A stretch of 64,000 nucleotides of DNA from Fen-1135 sp963705275 (GCA_963705275.1 OY970063.1:1426001-1490000); one strand, 5' to 3'. Positions 18,510 through 27,545 are shown, counted from the stretch's first letter. Notes: generated by a model not told the origin, from the sequence alone. Translations and numbers: made by a program.

Positions 18510-18974
18510 CTATTTATATTGATCAAGTATCACGTCGATCTTCTCCTGGGTTAGATTTCCATGGAGTTCCTGATCGATCATCATTGCCGGGGCGTGGTCG
18601 CAGGCGCCTATGCATGAAACGGGAAGAAGCGTAAAGCGGTCATCCGGCGTCGTCTGTCCCATAGTTATTCCCAATCGCTTTGTCAGATGATCCAGCATGG
18701 TCTCGTAGCCCATGATCCAGCAGCTCACAGTGTCGCAGAGATAAATTACATGCCTCCCCACCGGCCTGCGGAAAATGAAGGGGTAGAAAGTGGCCACCGC
18801 ATCCAACTCGTCGGAGGTCATGCCAAGGAGAGGGGCAACATCCCGTATCCCCTCGTCCGATACCCACCCCTGATGTTTCTGCACCACCTTCAGCGCCTCA
18901 AGGCATGCGGCCTCCCGGTGCTCGTGTTGCCCGATCTCCGCCAAGATTTCTTTCTTCTCTTCTTCAGACAGCAT
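18510..18974 (-). CDS. nuoE: NADH-quinone oxidoreductase subunit E (2Fe-2S)
   Basis: The product is a thioredoxin-fold 2Fe-2S protein of 154 residues that pairs with NuoF. The four cluster cysteines are in CDTVSC and SCIGAC with normal spacing. The N-terminal helical domain is present. The gap to nuoF is 8 bp and to nuoCD 18 bp. Confidence 0.96.
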   Translation of the reverse strand: MLSEEEKKEILAEIGQHEHREAACLEALKVVQKHQGWVSDEGIRDVAPLLGMTSDELDAVATFYPFIFRRPVGRHVIYLCDTVSCWIMGYETMLDHLTKRLGITMGQTTPDDRFTLLPVSCIGACDHAPAMMIDQELHGNLTQEKIDVILDQYK

Positions 18975-18992
18975 GATCTTTTCTTTCTATAT

Positions 18993-20741
18993 CTACCGGT
19001 CCACGTCGGCCAGGACATAGTCAAGGCTCCCCAGGATGGCGATCAGGTCGGGGATCATTACCCCCCGGCAAAGCAACGGGACGGCCTGGATATGGGCGAA
19101 AGAAGGCGTGCGGATGCGCGTGCGATACGACATGGTGCTGCCGTCACTTATCAGATAATAGGTGGCATTCCCTTTGGCTGCTTCGATGCCGAAGGCCGCC
19201 TCGCCCGGGGGTATCACCGGGCCCCAGCTCACAGAGAGAAAATGATCGATGAGCGTTTCAATGTGGTGCACAGCCTTTTCTTTCAGAGGCGGTGTCGCAA
19301 GAGGATGATCGGATTTGTAAGGTCCGGCGGGCATGTTGACCAGGCACTGTTTAATTATCCGCAGGCTCTGGCGCATCTCTGCAACCCGGACGACGGCCCT
19401 GCTGAAGCAGTCGCCATCGGATGCAGTCGGGATTTCGAATTCCAGGTGTTCATATCCGGAGTACGGGCGTTTCTTCCGGAAATCCCAGGGAAGGCCACAG
19501 GCCCGGAGATTGGGGCCCGTCATGCCCCAGTCGATCGCCTCCTCCAGAGTGCAGGCACCGATTCCCTTCGTGCGCATTTGGAAAATACGGTTCCCCATGA
19601 TCATCCTCTCATACTCGTCAAGTTTCTTTGGCAGATAGTCCAGGAATTCCTGGATGATCCTATCCCACCCTCGGGGGAGGTCCTGGGCCACACCGCCTAT
19701 GCGGAACCACATGGGGTGCATCCGGCCTCCGCAGATAGCTTCTACTATACGAAATGCCCGTTCCCGGTCGTTGAATGTGTAAAATACCGGCGACATGGCG
19801 CCTACGTCGAGGGCGAACGTCCCGTACCAGACCAGATGGCTCATGATGCGGAATAGTTCGGCCATCATGATGCGGATCATTTTTGCCCGGTCAGGGACAT
19901 CGATCCCCGCAAGGGTTTCCACCGCCTGAACGTAAGGGAAGTTGTTCATGACGCCGCTGAGATAGTCGATGCGGTCGGTATAGGGAATGAACGTGTGCCA
20001 AGACTGCCGCTCACCCATCTTCTCCGCCCCCCGGTGATGATAGCCGATATCCGGCACGGCATCGCAGATGTGCTCCCCGTCCAGCGCCAGGACAATGCGA
20101 AAAGGCCCATGCGTTCCGGGGTGCTGTGGCCCCAAGTTGAGAAACATGAAATCCCGGTCCGGAACTTGACAGGACATTCCCCAGTCCTCGGGACGGAATT
20201 GAAGGGCCTTATCTTCTGTTTCCTCCTTCTCTGCGGAAAACTCGAAAGGACCTGTCTCAGTAGCCCTCGCCGGATGGTCCTTGCGGAGCGGATGCCCCTG
20301 CCAGGTGGGGGGCATGAGAATCCGCCGCAGGTGGGGATGCCCGTCGAACCGGATACCGAACATGTCCCATGCTTCACATTCATACCAGTTGGCCGACGGC
20401 CAGAGATCAACTACGCTGGGGAGAGAAAGGTCGCTCTCCATAAGCGGGGTCTTAATCCGTATGTCTTCATTTCTATCATAGGAGAGGAGATGGTAGACAA
20501 CTGCGAATTCACCCTCTGGCTGGCCCTGGCGATTGGACCGGATCCGCTCGTCAATGGCAGTAAGGTCATAAAGCATTCGGTACGGCGAAGGGATCTCCGT
20601 CTTCAGGTAGCGGAGGATCGGGAGGGCTTGCTCACGTGGCGCCCACATGGTCGGTATGCCGTCCTTCGTCGGCTGCGGGATAATATCCTCTTCACCGAAC
20701 CGGCTCTGGATGTCCTGGAGTATGGAGTGGCTTTCGTCCAT
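18993..20741 (-). CDS. nuoCD: NADH-quinone oxidoreductase fused subunit C/D
   Basis: NuoC (about residues 1-170) and NuoD (about 185-582) are fused in one chain, as in E. coli. The C part shows YECEAWDMFGIRFDGHP and LRRILMPPTWQGHPLRKD. The D part shows LGPQHPGTHGPFR, YHHRGAEKMGE and the C-terminal quinone-site end (LGSLDYVLADVDR). The fused protein sits at the quinone end of the iron-sulfur chain. The frame is open to a TTG overlapping the nuoB stop, but the ATG at 20741 has GAGGA five bases upstream and is the better start. Confidence 0.96.
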   Translation of the reverse strand: MDESHSILQDIQSRFGEEDIIPQPTKDGIPTMWAPREQALPILRYLKTEIPSPYRMLYDLTAIDERIRSNRQGQPEGEFAVVYHLLSYDRNEDIRIKTPLMESDLSLPSVVDLWPSANWYECEAWDMFGIRFDGHPHLRRILMPPTWQGHPLRKDHPARATETGPFEFSAEKEETEDKALQFRPEDWGMSCQVPDRDFMFLNLGPQHPGTHGPFRIVLALDGEHICDAVPDIGYHHRGAEKMGERQSWHTFIPYTDRIDYLSGVMNNFPYVQAVETLAGIDVPDRAKMIRIMMAELFRIMSHLVWYGTFALDVGAMSPVFYTFNDRERAFRIVEAICGGRMHPMWFRIGGVAQDLPRGWDRIIQEFLDYLPKKLDEYERMIMGNRIFQMRTKGIGACTLEEAIDWGMTGPNLRACGLPWDFRKKRPYSGYEHLEFEIPTASDGDCFSRAVVRVAEMRQSLRIIKQCLVNMPAGPYKSDHPLATPPLKEKAVHHIETLIDHFLSVSWGPVIPPGEAAFGIEAAKGNATYYLISDGSTMSYRTRIRTPSFAHIQAVPLLCRGVMIPDLIAILGSLDYVLADVDR

Positions 20742-20749
20742 CCGTATCC

Positions 20750-21394
20750 TCAAATGTCAACGTTATCAGGCGAGGGTAGGTTGGTAAGACTTTTTCTCAA
20801 GTCCCTCTTTTCGTCCCGGAGAGACGATCTTTCCCCTCTGTCCACAATCTGAGACCCGGCGACCCAGCTCAATGGTCGCCTTTCATGGCCGACGGCTTTT
20901 TGCAGGAGGAGAAGCCCTTCCAGAAATGCTTCGGGCCGGGGGGGACATCCGGGAACATAAACATCCACGGGAAGGATCTTATCCACCCCCTGGATGACAC
21001 TGTAGATGTCATACATACCGCCGGAGTTGGCGCACGAACCCAGGGAGATCACCCAGCGCGGCTCCATCAACTGGTCATAGAGCCGCATGATCAAGGGCGC
21101 CATCTTGATGAAAGGAGTCCCTGCTATGACCATCACATCTGCTTCCCGTGGGGAACCCCGGAGTATCTCCGCGCCGAAGCGGGCAATGTCAAACCGGCTC
21201 GTGACACTCGTAGCCATCTCCACGTAGCAGCATGACAGACCGAAATTGAAAGGCCACATCGAATTCTTGCGCCCCCAGGCCACAAAGTCTTGGAGCTTCG
21301 CCAGAACGACGCTCTTGGCGATGAGATCCACGCCTGCGTCTTTTTTTGCTCTTAAGGACCCGGTCGTGCTCCTTTCAATCCGGGACAGAATCAT
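20750..21394 (-). CDS. nuoB: NADH-quinone oxidoreductase subunit B (cluster N2)
   Basis: This subunit holds the terminal 4Fe-4S cluster N2 that reduces quinone. The adjacent cysteines are in GLSCCYVEM, with the other ligands in SLGSCANSGG and VPGCPPRPEA. It has 214 residues. GAGGGAG is upstream, within the end of nuoA. Its 3' end runs up to the ribosome site of nuoCD. Confidence 0.97.
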   Translation of the reverse strand: MILSRIERSTTGSLRAKKDAGVDLIAKSVVLAKLQDFVAWGRKNSMWPFNFGLSCCYVEMATSVTSRFDIARFGAEILRGSPREADVMVIAGTPFIKMAPLIMRLYDQLMEPRWVISLGSCANSGGMYDIYSVIQGVDKILPVDVYVPGCPPRPEAFLEGLLLLQKAVGHERRPLSWVAGSQIVDRGERSSLRDEKRDLRKSLTNLPSPDNVDI

Positions 21395-21812
21395 CAGGTG
21401 CTCCCTCTAACCGCCAATTGCGTCTTTCCTTTTTTAAGGTCCCCCAGTCAAGAGCTCCCATTCTCCACAGGTAGAACAGGGCTGCCATAAGGATTACGAT
21501 GAATATGACTATGGCCAGATAGCCTCCCCAGCCGGCCTCCTTCACGGTGACGGCCCAGGCGAAAATGAAAATAGATTCAAGATCGAAGATGACGAAGAAC
21601 ATGGCGACGAGGTAGTATTTCACATCAAAACGTATCCATGCCGCTCCGGTAGGTAAAATACCCGATTCGTATGGCTCCCCGGTGACTCGTCCCGTATGTC
21701 TTTCACCTAGGACATAAGAGAGCCCGATCATGGCAACAGCCAGGAGAACTACTGCCGCCACGTAGACGGCCAGAGGCCATAGATTAGCGGCTTGCACGGC
21801 ATGGTGATCCAA
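21375..21812 (-). CDS. nuoA: NADH-quinone oxidoreductase subunit A
   Basis: This is the first gene of the complex I operon, a three-helix membrane subunit. The family stretch KYYLVAMFFVIFDLESIFIFAW is shown by YYLVAMFFVIFDLE, and the end GALDWGTLKKERR resembles E. coli NuoA. The frame has no ATG before the conserved region. A TTG at 21812 is preceded by GAGGA eight bases upstream. Another TTG at 21827 lies upstream of that ribosome site and has none of its own, so 21812 is preferred (145 residues). Confidence 0.93.
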   Translation of the reverse strand: MDHHAVQAANLWPLAVYVAAVVLLAVAMIGLSYVLGERHTGRVTGEPYESGILPTGAAWIRFDVKYYLVAMFFVIFDLESIFIFAWAVTVKEAGWGGYLAIVIFIVILMAALFYLWRMGALDWGTLKKERRNWRLEGAPDDSVPD

Positions 21813-21827
21813 AGCTTGCTTCCTCAA

Positions 21828-22147
21828 GAAATAAAAGCGCGAAACTTCAAATCATTTTGACTGAAGCATCGCCGTCCATTCAGCGTTCATCGTTACAGCT
21901 TCGGCCCTTTTTTACCATCGGCGAAATACTTAATCTCACTAATCCAATGTCTTAATTTACATCAGGTAAGGGATGAGAAAAAATCACTTGAGGGATGGGC
22001 ATTTCCGATGTAAGGTCATCCAATGCGATACGCAGGCACACCATCTTTCTTCCGCATGCCTGCCATTTATTTTCTATTGAACTGCGTTGAATGGATTATC
22101 TCTGGCAAATTGTTCCCTACCAGATTCAAAAAGACACTTAGTGAATA
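21828..22147. promoter_or_regulatory. divergent intergenic region carrying the nuo operon promoter
   Basis: This 320-bp stretch lies between nuoA (minus) and the sigma-54 activator gene (plus), so it must hold the promoter(s) for both. I could not identify a convincing -35/-10 pair or a -24/-12 sigma-54 element on either strand. No coding frame is evident. Confidence 0.5.
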
Positions 22148-23497
22148 ATGGAAGAGCCCGCCTCACCTTTGAACATTCTGGTTGTCGATGACGAGCTGAA
22201 CATCCGTAAGACCCTCTCGGTCTGCCTCGAGACGGAAGGGCACAAGGTCGTTGCAGTCAGTAATTACGAGGATGCCCTTTCGGAAAACGCGCGCCGCTCC
22301 TTTGACGTGGCTTTTGTGGACCTTCGTCTCGGAACAAAAAGCGGTCTAGACCTAATCCCGGCGCTCCTTTCTGGTTCACCCTGGCTGAAGGTTATAGTCA
22401 TAACAGCCTATGCATCGATCGATACAGCGGTAGATGCAATGAAGCGGGGCGCTTCCGATTATATTCCGAAACCCTTTACTCCTTCCCAGGTAAAACTCTG
22501 CGTAGGCAAAGTCGCAGAAGTCCGTTCGCTGGAGCAGCGTGTGGATGCCCTCCAGGCGGATCTGAACCGCAGCAATCCCGAAGCGGACCTCAGCACGACA
22601 AGCCCCATCATGCAGCGGGCTATCGAACAGGCAAGGCAGGTGGCCTCGGCTGACGCTATTGTTCTGCTCACGGGAGAGATCGGGACCGGAAAAAGTGTTT
22701 TGGCGCGAGCTATCCACAAGTGGAGCAACCGGGCAAATAAGCCTTTCGCGGAGATCTCGTGCCCCGCCCTTTCGAGAGAGCTTCTGGAAAGCGAGCTTTT
22801 CGGACACGTGAAAGGGGCATTTACGGGCGCCGTGCGGGACAATTTAGGCCGGATCGCCTTCTGTGAGGGAGGGACGCTGTTCCTGGATGAGATAGGCGAT
22901 CTACCGCTGTCTGTTCAGCCGAAGCTTTTGAGGTTCATCCAGGAAAGGGAATACGAACGTCTCGGAGATCACGTGACAAGGAAGGCGGACGTTCGTCTGA
23001 TCGCGGCAACCAACATGGACCTCGAGGAAGCGGCCAGAAATAATCGCTTCCGCGAAGACCTCTTCTATCGGCTGAATGTTATGCAAATAGAGGTCCCGCC
23101 CCTCCGGGAACGGCGTGATGATATTGCAGACATGGCCCGACGTCTGCTCATCTTCTTTGGGAGAAGCCATTATTGCGCTCATCAGCGCTTCAGCGACGAG
23201 GCGCTGCAGGCGCTCCGTCGTTATTCCTGGCCGGGGAATGTGCGTGAACTCCGAAATGTCGTCGAACGAGCGTCAATACTCTGTAAGTCGGAGTCAGTAG
23301 GAGTCGAATATCTGCCGGAGAAGCTGCTTACCGCCGAAGACCGTCCCAAGCCTGGAGATATTGTTTCTCTTGATAAGCTGGAAGAATTGCACATTCGTCG
23401 CATCCTTGCATCCACGAAATCGTTGCAGGAAGCCGCCGACATTCTCGGAGTCGATCAGGCAACACTCTGGCGACGTCGGAAACGCTACGGAATCTGA
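22148..23497 (+). CDS. NtrC-family sigma-54-dependent response regulator
   Basis: The 449 residues are a receiver domain (about 8-120), an AAA+ sigma-54 activation domain (about 150-380) and a Fis-type helix-turn-helix at the C-terminus (about 410-449). The receiver has the acidic pair (VVDDE), phosphoacceptor D58 (FVDLR) and K108 (PKPF). The AAA+ domain has Walker A GEIGTGKS (176-183), the sigma-54 contact loop GAFTGA (223-228) and GTLFLDEIGDL. It therefore should activate RNA polymerase holding RpoN. The next gene is a histidine kinase, and a good sigma-54 promoter lies between them, so kdp control is the likely job. The ATG has only a weak ribosome site. Confidence 0.93.
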   Translation: MEEPASPLNILVVDDELNIRKTLSVCLETEGHKVVAVSNYEDALSENARRSFDVAFVDLRLGTKSGLDLIPALLSGSPWLKVIVITAYASIDTAVDAMKRGASDYIPKPFTPSQVKLCVGKVAEVRSLEQRVDALQADLNRSNPEADLSTTSPIMQRAIEQARQVASADAIVLLTGEIGTGKSVLARAIHKWSNRANKPFAEISCPALSRELLESELFGHVKGAFTGAVRDNLGRIAFCEGGTLFLDEIGDLPLSVQPKLLRFIQEREYERLGDHVTRKADVRLIAATNMDLEEAARNNRFREDLFYRLNVMQIEVPPLRERRDDIADMARRLLIFFGRSHYCAHQRFSDEALQALRRYSWPGNVRELRNVVERASILCKSESVGVEYLPEKLLTAEDRPKPGDIVSLDKLEELHIRRILASTKSLQEAADILGVDQATLWRRRKRYGI

Positions 23498-23546
23498 ACA
23501 GGCGCTTCACAGAAATTACGCCTTCTTGACGGATTGCGTTTTGCAA

Positions 23547-23559
23547 AGTGTTTAACACT
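23547..23559. promoter_or_regulatory. palindrome, candidate activator-binding site
   Basis: A perfect inverted repeat AGTGTT-T-AACACT lies about 100 bp upstream of the expected start of the sigma-54 promoter, the usual distance for an enhancer-binding protein site. A second, weaker inverted repeat (TTGCC-N8-GGCAA) follows at about 23567-23584. That these bind the regulator encoded upstream is inference. Confidence 0.4.
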
Positions 23560-23630
23560 GTCTTCTTGCCGAGTGCAAGGCAAAGCGGCTTACCCAGATT
23601 TATAAGTGGTGATTTTATTGCATTTCTCTT

Positions 23631-23646
23631 TGGCATACAGGTTGCT
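23631..23646 (+). promoter_or_regulatory. sigma-54 (-24/-12) promoter upstream of the kinase-kdp genes
   Basis: The sequence TGGCATACAGGTTGCT fits the consensus TGGCAC-N5-TTGCW at all but one position, and the invariant GG and GC are exactly 10 bases apart. Transcription would start near 23657, 18 bp before the kinase ATG. The preceding gene encodes a GAFTGA activator, which such promoters require. Confidence 0.72.
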
Positions 23647-23674
23647 TTAACGCAAAGACACGAGGAGAGAGACT

Positions 23675-25522
23675 ATGTTTAGTTTAAGACAGAAGTTATT
23701 TCTTGGATTCGGCGGCCTGTTGCTGATCATCGCCTTGACCGGCATTCAAAGCATCAACAAAGTCACAGAACTGGGCGATGCAATTGATATCATTCTCAGA
23801 GAAAATTATCGAAGCGTGCTCGCCTGTCAGAACATGAAAGAATCCCTGGAAAGAATGGACAGCGGGGCTCTTTTTATCCTTTCCGGGTATGAAAAGGAGG
23901 GAAGGGAAGCCATCGACGGAAACCTTCCGGAGTTTGAGAAGGCGCTGGCAATCGAATTAGATAACATCACTATCCCGGGTGAAGGAGAGAAGGCGGCCCA
24001 CCTTAGTGAACTTTTTGCAAAATATAAGGCCACGATTCAAGGCATGGAGGATCCAGTCACCACATACGAAAAGCGGCGGGACATTTATTTCAATGAACTG
24101 TTTCCACTGTTTCGGGATATAAAGGGAACGGCGGATGCGATCCTTAATCTGAACCAGCAGAATATGTATGATGCTAATCAATCGGCGCGCCACAAGGCAA
24201 CCAAGGCCCGCGAGCAAATGTATTTTCTCCTGATCCTCGGCGCTGTTCTGGCGATCGCCTACGTATTTTTGATCGGCAAATGGATCCTCCGCCCGATTCA
24301 GCGTTTGACGCAGTCCGCTGAAGAGATCAAACAGGGCAATCTTGATCTCATAGTTAAGACCGATACCCATGATGAAATAGGGCGACTTTCAGAGGCATTC
24401 AACGCAATGACTGCAAGTCTTCGGGAAGTCCGCCGCAGCGATGAAGCGAAGCTTGTCAGGATTCAGCACTCGACACAGCAGACATTCGATAACCTTCCGG
24501 ATGCCGTGGCAATTCTCGACCTGGAGGGAAAGGTTGAGATGGCAACGGAAACTGCCGGGAATATCTTCGGGCTGAAGCGCAACATTCGGATTGAAAGCAT
24601 TCCTCTCAGATGGATAACCGACCTATACAAGAACGCACTTAAAGGCGATCACGCCTCTCAGAAAGAAGAAGCGACGGCTGTTGTGCAGCACTTCGTAAAC
24701 GCTGAGGAGCATTTCTTCCGGCCTATGACCGCCCCTATCCTGAATAATAGAAAAGAACTTATCGGCATAATCCTTATCCTCAAGGACGTGACCGATCAGC
24801 TGGAGCAAGACGAACTAAAGAAAGGCGTCATTTCCACAGTCTCACATCAGTTGAAAACGCCTCTTACGTCCATTCGCATGGCCATCCATCTCCTCCTCGA
24901 TGATAAGATCGGGCCCCTCACTCCCAAGCAGCAGGAACTCTTGATTGCGGCCAGGGAAGACAGCGAGCATCTTCACAAGATCCTTAATAGTCTGCTTGAT
25001 ATCAGCCGCATAGTGTCCGGCAAAATGGCTATGGAGTTTCATGCGGTACCGCCCCATCAAATCGTCTCGGAGACTGTTGAATCTTTCCGCGGAGCGGCCC
25101 TCGGATACGGTGTGAAAATTCACACGTTGCTGCCAGGTGACCTGCCGGAGGTCTGGGCTGATACGATGCGGATCGGGCATGTCTTCGCGAACCTCTTGTC
25201 CAATGCCCTGAAGTACACTGCCTCCGGCGACACCGTGACTGTAGCTGCACAGGTTGGTGAAGAACAGGTTGAGTTTTCCGTTTCAGATACCGGCAAAGGA
25301 ATACCCGAGCAGTACCTCTCCAGGATCTTCGATCCATTCTTTCGTGTTCCGGGACAGGAAGCCGACACGGGCACCGGCCTGGGGCTTTCCATAGTCAAGG
25401 AAATTATCGAGGCGCACGGAGGGACTGTCACCGTAAAGAGCAAGACGGGTGAAGGAACAACTTTTTCTTTTACGCTTAAAAGGGCCGATAAGATTGCGGC
25501 GAACGCGAGCACCGGGCAATGA
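23675..25522 (+). CDS. membrane sensor histidine kinase (HAMP, PAS)
   Basis: The 615 residues show membrane helix 1 (about 9-26), a helical periplasmic sensor of about 155 residues, membrane helix 2 (about 185-204), a HAMP domain (PIQRLTQSAEEIKQGNLDL), a PAS domain (about 270-375), a HisKA domain with the phospho-His in STVSHQLKTPLTSIR, and an ATPase domain with N box (NLLSNALKYTA), G1 (DTGKGIP) and G2 (GTGLGLSIVKEI). It should phosphorylate the NtrC-type regulator encoded upstream. GAGGAGAGAG precedes the ATG. Its stop overlaps the start of the next small gene (ATGA). It is not KdpD-like: it lacks the KdpD and USP domains, which occur in a separate protein at the other end of the operon. Confidence 0.93.
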   Translation: MFSLRQKLFLGFGGLLLIIALTGIQSINKVTELGDAIDIILRENYRSVLACQNMKESLERMDSGALFILSGYEKEGREAIDGNLPEFEKALAIELDNITIPGEGEKAAHLSELFAKYKATIQGMEDPVTTYEKRRDIYFNELFPLFRDIKGTADAILNLNQQNMYDANQSARHKATKAREQMYFLLILGAVLAIAYVFLIGKWILRPIQRLTQSAEEIKQGNLDLIVKTDTHDEIGRLSEAFNAMTASLREVRRSDEAKLVRIQHSTQQTFDNLPDAVAILDLEGKVEMATETAGNIFGLKRNIRIESIPLRWITDLYKNALKGDHASQKEEATAVVQHFVNAEEHFFRPMTAPILNNRKELIGIILILKDVTDQLEQDELKKGVISTVSHQLKTPLTSIRMAIHLLLDDKIGPLTPKQQELLIAAREDSEHLHKILNSLLDISRIVSGKMAMEFHAVPPHQIVSETVESFRGAALGYGVKIHTLLPGDLPEVWADTMRIGHVFANLLSNALKYTASGDTVTVAAQVGEEQVEFSVSDTGKGIPEQYLSRIFDPFFRVPGQEADTGTGLGLSIVKEIIEAHGGTVTVKSKTGEGTTFSFTLKRADKIAANASTGQ

Positions 25523-25602
25523 TTGATCTAGTCTATATAATCACAGCCGTCGTCTTCTTCGCGGCTTGTCTTTTCTATGCCGGGCTCTGCGGAAGGCTTT
25601 AG
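25519..25602 (+). CDS. 27-residue membrane protein preceding kdpF
   Basis: This tiny frame encodes a 27-residue peptide with one membrane helix (MIDLVYIITAVVFFAACL, then FYAGLCGRL). The ATG overlaps the stop of the kinase gene. Short peptides of this look (hydrophobic helix, then x-Y-x-x-x-C-x-R-L) occur just before kdpF in other bacteria, as far as I recall, and have no assigned role. The placement inside a tightly packed operon argues that it is translated. Confidence 0.62.
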   Translation: MIDLVYIITAVVFFAACLFYAGLCGRL

Positions 25603-25605
25603 GGT

Positions 25606-25689
25606 ATGGCGGAAGTCATCGTTTTTATAATCGGCATGTTTCTGGTCGTCTATCTTTTCATTGTTGTCCTGCGTCCGGAAAATTTTTAA
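25606..25689 (+). CDS. kdpF: KdpF, small stabilising subunit of the K+ ATPase
   Basis: The product is a 27-residue single-helix peptide ending VVLRPENF, the typical KdpF end (L-R-P-E-x-F). KdpF stabilises the KdpABC complex in the membrane. The gene starts 3 bp after the previous small frame and 53 bp before kdpA. Confidence 0.85.
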   Translation: MAEVIVFIIGMFLVVYLFIVVLRPENF

Positions 25690-25742
25690 ATATCCTCTCC
25701 GTCGGGAAGGCGATACATAGCATTTGAACTGGTCACCTTATT

Positions 25743-27545
25743 ATGAACATCTATGGCTGGAGCCAATTGGCAGTATTCGTCGTAATCCTCGTGATGCTGA
25801 CGAAGCCCATCGGTACCTATCTTGTGCAGGTTCTGGACGTTGACGGTAAACCCTTCCTCAGCCCTGTACTTCGTCCTCTGGAAAGGCTGCTTTATCGTCT
25901 CTTCGGGCTTGACCCGAAGAAAGAACAGTCCTGGCAGGAGTATGCCATCTCTCTCCTTGCCTTCAGTCTGGTAAGTCTCCTTGCAACCTATGCCATTCTC
26001 CGGCTTCAGCATCTGCTGCCTCTGAACCCCCAGAACTTTGGAGCTGTCAGTGAGCACCTGGCCTTCAATACTGCTGCCAGTTTCACCACCAACACAAACT
26101 GGCAGAGTTACGGCGGCGAGTCCACCCTTTCGTACTTTTCACAGATGGTGGGTCTCGTCTTCCATAACTTCACCTCCGCAGCCGTGGGAATAGCCGTGGC
26201 CGCTGTCCTCGTAAGAGGCGTCGCCCGGCAGTCCGCAAAAACGATCGGCAATTTCTGGAGCGACCTCGTCCGCGTAAACATCTATCTCCTCCTGCCGATC
26301 TCGATCGTCTATGCCCTGTTTCTCGTTTCCCAGGGCATGATTCAGAATTTCAGGCCTTACGATACGGCGCAGCTTGTGGAGGTCTCTATCATTCAAGTAG
26401 TCAAGACGGATGCTGCGGGTCATGGAATTATTGACGCCTCGGGAAACGCAGTCATGGAAGATCAGAAGATTGAAACACAAACGATTCCGCAGGGACCAGC
26501 CGCATCTCAGGTAGCGGTCAAGATGCTTGGAACCAACGGGGGGGGGTTCTTCAATGCCAACGCTTCCCACCCCTTTGAGAACCCGACACCTCTGTCCAAC
26601 TTTCTGCAGATCCTTTCCATATTTCTTATTCCCAGTGGTCTCACGTATTATCTGGGCCGGATGGTCAAGAACCAGCGGCACGGATGGACTGTTTGGGGGG
26701 TGATGCTCGCGCTTTTCCTGGCAGGGGTTCTGACATGCTGGTGGGCGGAGGGGGCGGGAAACCCCAGAATGCACGCCCTGGGGGTTGATTCCGCCGGAGG
26801 TAATATGGAGGGCAAAGAAGGACGTTTCGGCATATTCGGCTCTGCCCTCTTCGCCACTGTTACAACGGATGCCTCATGCGGAGCTGTCAACGCGATGCAT
26901 GATTCCTTCACGCCACTGGGCGGCCTGATCCCGCTCTTCAATATCCAGCTGGGAGAGGTCGTCTTCGGCGGTGTGGGAGCCGGTCTTTACGGGATGCTTG
27001 TTTTTGTTATCCTGACTGTGTTTCTAGCGGGACTGATGGTGGGGCGCACTCCCGAGTATCTCGGCAAGAAAATCGAAGCCTATGACGTGAAGGCTAGTGT
27101 ATTATACGTGATGGTGCCCGTTTTTTCCATCCTGGGATTCGCCGCTTGGGCCGCGGTGAGCGAGTGGGGCATGGCCGGCCTTAATAACACCGGCCCCCAC
27201 GGTCTCAGCGAAATACTCTATGCATTCTCATCTGCCGTGGGCAATAACGGCAGCGCCTTCGCCGGACTCAGCGCCAATACATACTGGTATGACACGACAC
27301 TCGGAATTGCCATGCTCCTGGGCCGCTTTTTCATGATCGTCCCGGTGCTGGCCTTAGCCGGCAGTCTGGCGCAAAAGAAGCAGATTGCCGCAAGCGGCGG
27401 CACTTTCCCCGTGTCCGGGGTTCTTTTTGCCCTGCTTGTACTTGGCACCGTTCTCATCGTCGGCGCCCTGACGTTCCTGCCTGTACTCGCTCTCGGTCCC
27501 GTTTTGGAACATTTCTTATTGGCGGGATCACAAATTCTCTATTGA
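25743..27545 (+). CDS. kdpA: K+-transporting ATPase subunit A
   Basis: This is the K+ channel-like subunit of the high-affinity Kdp pump, 600 residues with about ten membrane helices. The four selectivity-filter repeats are visible as TNTNWQSYGGE, LGTNGGGFFNANASHP, TDASCGAVNAM and GNNGSAFAGL. It sits between kdpF and kdpB with a 12-bp gap to kdpB. Confidence 0.97.
   Translation: MNIYGWSQLAVFVVILVMLTKPIGTYLVQVLDVDGKPFLSPVLRPLERLLYRLFGLDPKKEQSWQEYAISLLAFSLVSLLATYAILRLQHLLPLNPQNFGAVSEHLAFNTAASFTTNTNWQSYGGESTLSYFSQMVGLVFHNFTSAAVGIAVAAVLVRGVARQSAKTIGNFWSDLVRVNIYLLLPISIVYALFLVSQGMIQNFRPYDTAQLVEVSIIQVVKTDAAGHGIIDASGNAVMEDQKIETQTIPQGPAASQVAVKMLGTNGGGFFNANASHPFENPTPLSNFLQILSIFLIPSGLTYYLGRMVKNQRHGWTVWGVMLALFLAGVLTCWWAEGAGNPRMHALGVDSAGGNMEGKEGRFGIFGSALFATVTTDASCGAVNAMHDSFTPLGGLIPLFNIQLGEVVFGGVGAGLYGMLVFVILTVFLAGLMVGRTPEYLGKKIEAYDVKASVLYVMVPVFSILGFAAWAAVSEWGMAGLNNTGPHGLSEILYAFSSAVGNNGSAFAGLSANTYWYDTTLGIAMLLGRFFMIVPVLALAGSLAQKKQIAASGGTFPVSGVLFALLVLGTVLIVGALTFLPVLALGPVLEHFLLAGSQILY

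Noticed and set aside
21828..22147. Sigma-54 promoter for the nuo operon
   Set aside because: No GG-N10-GC pair in a TGGCA/TTGC setting was found on the minus strand in this gap, despite the neighbouring sigma-54 activator gene.
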